From contig NC_080055.1 of the NCBI RefSeq assembly GCF_026212465.1, positions 19,068,589 to 19,132,588 of the forward strand: a stretch of 64,000 nt of DNA, written 5' to 3'. Both the position numbers and the translations under genes were made by a program. This stretch comes from Amaranthus tricolor. Taxonomy: Eukaryota; Streptophyta; Magnoliopsida; Caryophyllales; Amaranthaceae. The notes under the pieces were generated by a model. It searched no databases, was not told where the DNA came from, and was given only the letters and a program-made list of their open reading frames with translations. Shown here in pieces: positions 57,167 to 64,000 of this stretch (positions are counted from its first letter, which is position 1; each line of letters starts with the position of its first letter).

Positions 57167-57360
57167 TGTCCCAATAAATTTGCCTCATATGTATTTAGTG
57201 GAAAAACTAAAAAAATTATAAAAATAAATATAATAAAATAGATGGAAAAATATATGTGTGAGATGAAAAATAAGTTAAATATATAGATGAAAATTTAAAA
57301 AAAAAATCATAACCAAAAATATAATTGAATTGAATTTGATAAAGCGAAATAAAAAAGAAA
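57167..57360. mobile_element. Stowaway-like left end, fragment
   Basis: ACTTCCTCTGTCCCAATAAA then TTTGCCTCATATGTATTTAG is a typical Stowaway left end. No right end was found. Confidence 0.45.
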
Positions 57361-58102
57361 ATAGAGAAATTGAAAAAGACTTGAAATAACTAAATTCTTA
57401 ATGTTTAAATGCTCCCCACTTGTACTCTTCCAAATCCAAGTTCAATATCATGAATGTGAGACCTTGAATAAAATAATTATTAAGCTTAAAACTAGTCAAA
57501 CCTTTGCAATTTTAAAAAACCTTTCTATACCTATGAAAAGGATAAAAGGAGATCCTACATTCACATATTACAATTAGTCACCTTTTTTAACTAAAAAAGT
57601 TCAAACGATATAAATTGTAGAGAAAGTCCATATTGACATTGCCAAAAGAGATGATTCCCAACATTGCATGATTAGGTTAAGTCTTCTTTTGAATGAAAAC
57701 TATCCTACTATTTTTGCCCTTTCTTCAACCAATCATCACACACTTTTTAATTTCAAAATCAAAAACAGCTCTAAAAAGGAGTCTTAAAATCTATACCATG
57801 CACATATTGTTGAAAATGTAGGAAACATCCAAAAAGTCAACCAAAGTGTTGTTGTCCATAGAAAAAAGTATTGTATAAACATATAACATACTATTTTAGG
57901 TGTATACCAACCTTAAAAGATATTAAAATAATAAGTATTTTTATTTAACAAGTATAATCAAGTACAGTCATTGAAAAATACTTACTATTATTAATTTAAT
58001 TACATGACTTCTACTGTTTTTTTATTCTAATCTTTATTTTCTTGTTCACTTATCAACCCCTCTAAAAACATCCAAACAAACTAGATCAAAACATAAATAT
58101 AT
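57361..58102. other. Intergenic, no gene seen
   Basis: AT-rich, no supportable feature. Confidence 0.4.
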
Positions 58103-58535
58103 AGTACTCCATCCGTTCTCTAAATAAGTTTCTATTTGTTATTTTGGAATGTTCCATTTGTTGTTCCATAAAGAATTTTTCAATTTATATCACCATTGGA
58201 TAAAAATAACCTTGTTCATCCTCATTTTAATATTTTAATAATGCTTATGGTTCTCATATATTTTCCACTAACTTTAACATTTTTATATTCCTTATGATCC
58301 CCACATATTTCTCATTAAGTTTATAAAAATATTTATTTATTAGTTGTTGCCATTATATTTTATCCACTAACTTTCTTTTAATATTTTCTAAATATTTATT
58401 GTCTCCACTTTTCCTCTGTTAAATTTATTATTCAATAAAATAATATATCTACTATCTAAAGGATTCGATTTTTTATTAATTTCCATTAACAATCCTTGGG
58501 CGAACTTTGTTAAAGAACGGAGAGATTAACTCGAG
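58103..58535. mobile_element. Stowaway-like MITE
   Basis: The left end CTCCATCCGTTCTCTAAATA then AGTTTCTATTTGTT is mirrored on the reverse strand at the right by ATCTCTCCGTTCTTTAACAA. About 430 bp. TA occurs near both ends. Confidence 0.6.
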
Positions 58536-58627
58536 AACTATAAGTTGACCTAATCGTTAATAGTTAAAATTTTCATTCGTTCTAATAATACAGATGTTAC
58601 CGATAGTATCGAGTTAAAAAAAAATAC

Positions 58628-58715
58628 TCTGTCTGAATTAACGTCATTTGACTCAAAAAACTCTCACTTATTTGAATCAATTGATGCTATCTTAGAGAGA
58701 CAGCGAGAGTACTAT
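58628..58715. mobile_element. Very short Stowaway-like MITE
   Basis: TACTCTGTCTGAATTAACGT on the left. The right end on the reverse strand reads TACTCTCGCTGTCTCTAAGA. Only about 85 bp. Confidence 0.45.
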
Positions 58716-58979
58716 ATAATACTCCTACTTCACATAAAATACTCAATAATACTAGTATTACATTGAAAGAGAAAGACAAAGTAGAGTGAAATGCATATGA
58801 GAAAAAATTATACAAGTGAAATGAAGCAAATTCATTAATACAACAGTTAGTACAATACATACTTTACTCTAATTATTTGGATTACTACTAAATGCACTCG
58901 TTAGAATTTTTAATAAAAATTCAATAAAAGACAATGGAGAAAAAAAGTTTTTTTTTTTTTTCATTTTTTTGTAGAATAA

Positions 58980-59990
58980 TTAAGAACCATAAGAAAAAAG
59001 AGCATCCCAAATCTCAGTAAAAACTTGAACAATAACCTTATGATGATGAGTAGAATTTAAAGATAAAAAACATTGCAAAAGCTCCTCCAATTCTTTAGCT
59101 CCAAATATTTGCTTCTCAATTATCATTTCCACCATTGATGTTCTAAAATCATTATAAGGATCATTTGAACTCTTTACTACAGCAAATGTATCATTTACCT
59201 TCCCTTCCAATGGCATCACTCCAACTTCCTCCACCATTTTCTTTTCTCTTTTCGGCCTCGGCTTCGAACTCAGTTTTCTTCTTCGAGTTCGAGTCCGGGC
59301 CCTAATCCGGGTTCGGGCCGGGTAAGCATGATCAGAATCAGAAGAAAGAGAGATTGATTTAGAAGAAAAAGATACAGACTTTAAAGAAAAAAGAGTCTCT
59401 GTTTCATTCTCTTCTCTTTCATCATCACTACTAAACCAATCCCCAATATCAGTCTCATTTGAAGAAGAATACATAAATTGATTTGGGTTTTCATTTTTCT
59501 TCAAATTTAAGAATTGGGTATTTTCATTTTTTCCATTTCCTTTATTTTTTTTCTCTTTCTTTGTTTTCCTCCCCTGTTTTTGTGAAAAGAAAGGAGATAC
59601 TGGGGATGCCGGAGGACAACGCCGGCCACCGGGAAACTCTACAAGCGGTGATAATAATGAGTATTTTCCGGTGATTTTCCGGCGAGGGAAAGGGTTTCCG
59701 GAAACTATACAATTTTCTCTAACCATTTGGTCAAAAGTTTCAGGGCATCTAGGTTTGCAATACATCATTAAAGAAGATGATGGTGTTTGTTTGGGTCTTA
59801 AAAGAGGGGGATCAAAAGGGTCATTTTGATCTTGTTGAGGTAGTTCTATCAATGGGTTTTTAAGAAATATTGTGTTTTCTTTGGTAAAGATTGGATTTTG
59901 GTGATCAATAACTTCAGAAAGGTTTTGGGTTTTGCAAGAAGAAGTGAAAAGTTTAGGGATTTTTAGCTTGAATTTGTTTTCTTTCTCCAT
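58980..59990 (-). CDS. OVATE family protein (OFP7/OFP8-like), intact single-exon gene
   Basis: A 336-residue, intronless ORF from ATG 59990 to stop 58980. The C-terminal OVATE domain (about residues 268-334) reads DPYNDFRTSMVEMIIEKQIF, LEELLQCFLSLNS, HHHKVIVQVFTEIWDALF, with the typical hydrophobic spacing. The N-terminus MEKENKFKLKIPKLFTSSC resembles the short basic DNA-binding-type start of OFPs, and SEVIDHQ follows. The middle is Ser/Asn-rich, with a Lys-rich stretch (about 145-165) and an Arg-rich RTRIRARTRTRRRK near 230, candidate nuclear localisation signals. OFPs are plant transcriptional repressors that work with TALE homeodomain proteins and affect organ shape and secondary wall. Single-exon structure is usual. 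The low-divergence coding style, TATA box and lack of frameshifts contrast with every neighbour. Subfamily placement is by eye. Confidence 0.93.
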   Translation of the reverse strand: MEKENKFKLKIPKLFTSSCKTQNLSEVIDHQNPIFTKENTIFLKNPLIELPQQDQNDPFDPPLLRPKQTPSSSLMMYCKPRCPETFDQMVRENCIVSGNPFPRRKITGKYSLLSPLVEFPGGRRCPPASPVSPFFSQKQGRKTKKEKKNKGNGKNENTQFLNLKKNENPNQFMYSSSNETDIGDWFSSDDEREENETETLFSLKSVSFSSKSISLSSDSDHAYPARTRIRARTRTRRRKLSSKPRPKREKKMVEEVGVMPLEGKVNDTFAVVKSSNDPYNDFRTSMVEMIIEKQIFGAKELEELLQCFLSLNSTHHHKVIVQVFTEIWDALFSYGS

Positions 59991-60100
59991 TTTAGATAGA
60001 GAAAGGTAAGGCTTTCTAGGGAAAGTGGAGGGGTTTGTATGGAATATGGAGTATGTTGTCTTGTGGATTAAATAGAGGGAATTTTCTTGGGCACTTTAAC
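59991..60100 (-). promoter_or_regulatory. Core promoter and 5' UTR of the OVATE gene
   Basis: On the minus strand, TATTTAAT (60074-60067) lies about 80 bp upstream of the ATG within CCCTCTATTTAATCC, a plausible TATA box. A C/T-rich leader (CCTTACCTTTCTCTATC) runs up to the ATG. Transcription would start at about 60040. Confidence 0.6.
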
Positions 60101-61148
60101 ATAAATAAATTTAATATAAGAAAGTCAATTCCATTTTTGATTCAAATATATTCTTTTAATAATTGTAACGACGTACTACTCACAAGTCACACCAGGTCTA
60201 TAGGGATAGGTTATGGTTTAAAACCCTATTGCACTTCCTTTGATGGAGAGGTATTCTAATAGAGTCGATAATCTACTATTTATCCGATTTTGTAACAGAA
60301 TTCAATTTAAATCAATTTTAAAATGACTTATAATTATGTAAAATATAATATGGATATAAAACCCAATTTCAAATCGATCAGAAACACATAAATCGAAAAT
60401 AATTTGATGACTCAAATGAAGCGCCCTCATAAATGGAATTGGGTTTGAGTCTTAATTTAGTTCTTTCAAATTCAAATCCAAATCCAACTCAGACCATCTC
60501 TATGGACTCATTAAAGATTCATACCTAGACTCGCTAGATCTGTTTTAGACCCAGTAGGCTTTCTGTAAATTTTAACTATTTCGCAATCTAAAATTAATTT
60601 TAAATTCGTTATAAACCTATATTTATATTTATTTGGACTCAATTTAAAATTATTTACAACTTATAGACCTATTTTAGTATTATTAAACCTTTAAATTGTA
60701 AATTTGAATAAATAAATTAATCCATTTAAAACCAGTTTAGAATCATAGATTCGTCAGACCCACAAATTCTCGATTGAGGTTTAAATTTTTCAAACCCTAA
60801 GGGTTTAAGTCTGTGTAGGGATTCACAATGGGACTGAATTCGGATCTAGTTGAATCCGACCAAGATCAACACATGACCATCCTTTGCTTGATATATTGGG
60901 TTAGAAAATAAAAGTGATAGAATCATACTTATAAAAATAAAAAATAGAACAAATTTATTACAACAAACCAAATAAAAAAAATCGGGTAAATTGACTGAGT
61001 CAAGAGAAACTAACCTTTCATCTTTAGAGATGTTCATTGAAAAGCTTGTCCGTAGGTTTCGACTTGAATCTCCTCGTAAGCCAGCGTTATGAACATAATA
61101 TTTTTAAAAACTTTAAATTTAGACTATAAAAGTTTGCATTCGAAATTA
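60101..61148. other. Upstream intergenic, possible decayed hAT-like repeat
   Basis: 60400-60840 contains repeated CCAAATCCAAC / GGTTTGAGTC phrases of the kind found in degenerate hAT MITEs, without clear ends. No gene. Confidence 0.4.
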
Positions 61149-61149
61149 G

Positions 61150-62115
61150 GGTGGGTAGAGCTGTTCAAAAGTGATCCGACTCGAAAATTTACAGCGAAAG
61201 TAAATCGACTTGAAAATGTGTTTTATTTTAGGTTTATCGAACCGACATTATTCGACCCGAAGTTATACCCGAATCGGTTGACAATCAAAAATGGGAAAAC
61301 CGAACCTGAGTTGTAACCGACACATAACCGTTAACCAGATTACCCGAACCTAATAATGATTAACTCGAGTCATATCTGATCCGAATCATGCTCGAAATCG
61401 AATTTAATCCGACTAAAACCGACTTAACTCGAGCGAAGTTTAGATCGAACTGCTGTAAATCTAAACCAAGAAGTATGATCTACTCATATTCAATCATCTT
61501 ATTCGCTATTCTAATAAACTGATAAATATTTTAATAAAATAAATTTTATAAATAGATGGTTTCATATACTTAGAGTTAATAATCAATGGTCAATGTTTAT
61601 TTAACTATTTTTAATCGAATTAGATGAAAATTGATAGAACTTTATAAATTTTTAATTTTCGGTCAAACAAGTAAAAGTAACGATGTAATAATGATCACTA
61701 ATTGATTTGTATTTTAACTATTTTGCTTTAAGTAAAGGGAACCTTATCATCAACTAAAAAATGACTAACAACTTAATCTGATACTGACTCGATCGATAGT
61801 AATTAGTAATTCGTGATTCATAGCCGAATTCTACTTGAAAATACCCGAACCCGATCTATATTAGGTAAAACCGAATCACTTATTAACCGATGACAACCTG
61901 AGATCGATGGAATCTCGACACGAACTTCAATCGACACTGAACTGATGCTAACTCGATAGCTCGAATAACCGATCTTCAACCGAACTGTGACTAACCGACC
62001 CGACCCGAGTGTGAACGGTCGTAAAACACATCCGAAATATAACCGATCCGAAATACAACTGAATTGAATGACATCCGTCTGAAACTGACTCGATCACCCG
62101 AATAAACACCTCCAA
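61150..62115. mobile_element. hAT-like non-autonomous element (~965 bp)
   Basis: The left end TAGAGCTGTTCAAAAGTGAT and the right end (reverse strand) TGGAGGTGTTTATTCGGGTG, then ATCGAGTC. The interior is full of ACCCGAACC / GACTCGAA / ACCGAAC phrases on both strands. No coding sequence. A duplication could not be fixed: GTGGGT lies outside both ends. Confidence 0.55.
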
Positions 62116-64000
62116 ATGTGGGTAATAGCTTAAAAAATTATCCACCGGTAAGCACGTCTATATATTTAAATTCTAATAAAAGAGTTCGTTAGTTAAAACA
62201 AGAAAAATAAATGATTATCAATTTAAATTATCTTTATTAAAGCGGTGACAAATCGACGACAAGAAAGAAATTGGTCTCCATATCTTCAAGGGATGGAGAT
62301 GAAACTTGACAGTGCTAATTTTTGTTGCGTTCTCCAAATTCTTTTATAGTGTCACCTAATAGAATATGTAATTTAGTGTAACATAATTAGTTGTAAATTA
62401 TTGGTTTAGCCTTTGATCTAAGTCATGTGTACTTGTATATGTATACTCTCATTTAATGAAATGAAGGTTAAGGCCAATTATTCATTTATGGTATTAAAAA
62501 CCTCATTTTTCATAAGACCCTACTTCTTTTCTTCTCTACCTAGTTTGCCTCCAACCAAGTGCATTTTTTCCATTACATTTATCACTCATGGCCAACCAAA
62601 ACAATCAAATCCATTCTTTTATCCTTGTTACCGGCCAACATTAAGACTTTGTGTGCCAATCGAACTCAATTTTGTTGGCACCAAATAAACAAATTGGTCT
62701 ACCCTATTTAAACTCTATTGTCGTGCGTAACTCACCCTGATCATATCATACCCCCTCTAATATCTCCTCCTCTTCCTCAAAATCTCAAGAATCTCTTAAG
62801 ACGTTTATCAAGCATTGTGGCAACGTCTTGAAGATATTGTACGACAATGGATGCATGTATAGCATGATTGATCCAAATCTCTTGGTGATCTAAAATCTGT
62901 ACAAGAAAACTTGCTTTTGATCTCAAAGCCTATGGTTCCTAATGATCAAATCCATTCAATTCTGGTCTTTTGGTTTCTTGTCCCATTCAAAATTCAAGGT
63001 TGCTTGTTCACTTCCATTCGTGCATATGTGTAAGTGTTTGGCCTTTGGAGTTGCTACTTTATGTTGCTTGTGAAGTTGAATTATTATCTTAAAAGTTCAT
63101 AAAAGTAGTAGAAATAATACATGAATCACCAAGAGCTTACAAGCTTTCATGTTGCTCGAATAGATTAGTTTTTATGGCAGCCTTTAATTCGTGAGTTATG
63201 GAAAATAATGGCATGATTTATGAGCTGATTAATGGCATGGAAGAAGAAAAACCACTAACCATTTATTCAAGCATATGAGCAACCAAGACTCAAGTATTTG
63301 AAGCATCAAAAATCCTCATTTAATTCAGTAATATAAATATAATTTCTATGGTAGAAAGTACAACTTTATTGCCCACTATTCGGTGTTTTATTGAAATAGA
63401 TGATTTTATAATTCATTAAAAAAAGCAGGGTTGTTTGTGTTTGGTGTTCATGGAGTTTATTTCAGAATTTTAAAAATTGTAATAAGCAATACTGAAAAAA
63501 TTCTTATTTGTATCTCGTTTTTAATCTTATTTGTTTTTTATATTGAAAGTTACTAATAAGTGGGTTATAAATAATACATTATTTGTATCATTTGAAAACC
63601 TAAGATACAAATAACCCATTATTTATAGGAAAAATTACCCTGAATAATACAAACTGAATTTTTCAAGTTTTTTCAAGTTTTTTCAAGTTTCAATCAAATT
63701 AACAGCAATAGAAACCTGAAATTTTCTTCTAGGATGTTTTGCAAGATGTCGTTTGTGCCTTCCAACCTGACATTGTAGACGACTAGATAAGTTCATGTAG
63801 AATACTCTAGAAGAAAAATATAATATTGCATAAAAGCTTACATTAGCTTCAAAAAATCATTAATATATAGCTACAAAAATCATCCAGCGATAAAAATTCT
63901 AACAGAATAATCTTTAATATTCTCTTCAATGCTAGTTCGTTGAGTAATTTATCATCAAAGGTACAACTAGTATGCTAGAGAGTGAGGTTGTGTAGGTAAG
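62116..64000. other. Intergenic, no gene seen
   Basis: Short open frames only. A triplicated TTTTTTCAAG phrase lies at 63661-63689. A moderately GC-richer stretch (62750-63070) could be part of a non-coding transcript, but there is nothing to support it. Confidence 0.4.

Noticed and set aside
59483..59674. Plus-strand open frame over the OVATE gene
   Set aside because: Antisense shadow of the Lys/Asn-rich middle of the OVATE protein.
62425..62688. 87-codon plus-strand open frame
   Set aside because: No domain, no splice or promoter context, and composition like the surrounding intergenic DNA.
62750..63070. Possible primary microRNA or lncRNA
   Set aside because: No known mature microRNA sequence recognised and no clear hairpin seen by eye.

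Overview
This is plant nuclear DNA, and most of it is transposable elements at various stages of decay. There are no operons, no Shine-Dalgarno sites and no dense coding. Introns with plant-like splice signals are visible, as are tRNA-type primer binding sites, target-site duplications and long AT-rich stretches with trinucleotide microsatellites. The element families (Sirevirus and Tork-like Ty1/copia, an Athila/Tat-type Ty3/gypsy, CACTA, MULE, hAT, mariner, Stowaway and Tourist MITEs) and one OVATE family protein gene point to a eudicot. A Caryophyllales/Amaranthaceae genome is a guess from overall texture only. The only intact host gene I can support is the OVATE gene at 58980-59990 (minus).

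Layout. 1-1400: hAT transposase remnant, minus, running off the left edge. 1977-5100: mariner-like transposase, plus, split by a solo LTR (2397-4280) and flanked by ~240-bp repeats that continue to about 6160. 6220-22929: a CACTA-type transposon region read on the minus strand. Its right end is a canonical CACTA terminus at 22929, followed leftward by a tnp2-type transposase (21609-18976). Its left part carries an Ulp1-like protease exon (6879-7170) next to a ~175-bp tandem array (7185-10585). The array contains a duplicated ~710-bp LTR-like insert, which makes a 1.25-kb higher-order repeat. Between the two halves lies a Sirevirus-type copia element (10585-18770, minus) with 5' LTR, primer site, gag, pol and an envelope-position third ORF; its 3' LTR is missing.

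22930-28950: MITEs, a copia gag fragment with LTR, an hAT MITE with a perfect 8-bp duplication, a gypsy LTR fragment and a LINE tail. 28950-29204: a small MULE-type MITE. About 29470-33877: a MULE whose minus-strand gene couples a MULE transposase, an Arg/Ser-rich linker and an OTU protease domain. 34960-36400: an element with GGACACG-rich ends, then a minisatellite. 38870-41182: gypsy 5' LTR, primer site and gag remnant, abutting a copia RT/RNase H fragment (41183-41690). 42133-43935: a replication protein A-like pseudogene. 44036-45140: a 1.1-kb palindrome whose two arms are each palindromes. 45895-51763: a complete but dead copia element with both LTRs.

51764-58979: AT-rich intergenic DNA with MITEs. 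58980-60100: the OVATE gene and its promoter. 60260-64000: intergenic DNA with one hAT-like non-autonomous element. Apart from the OVATE gene, the genes here do not form a cell pathway. What they record is a history of insertion, nesting and duplication.
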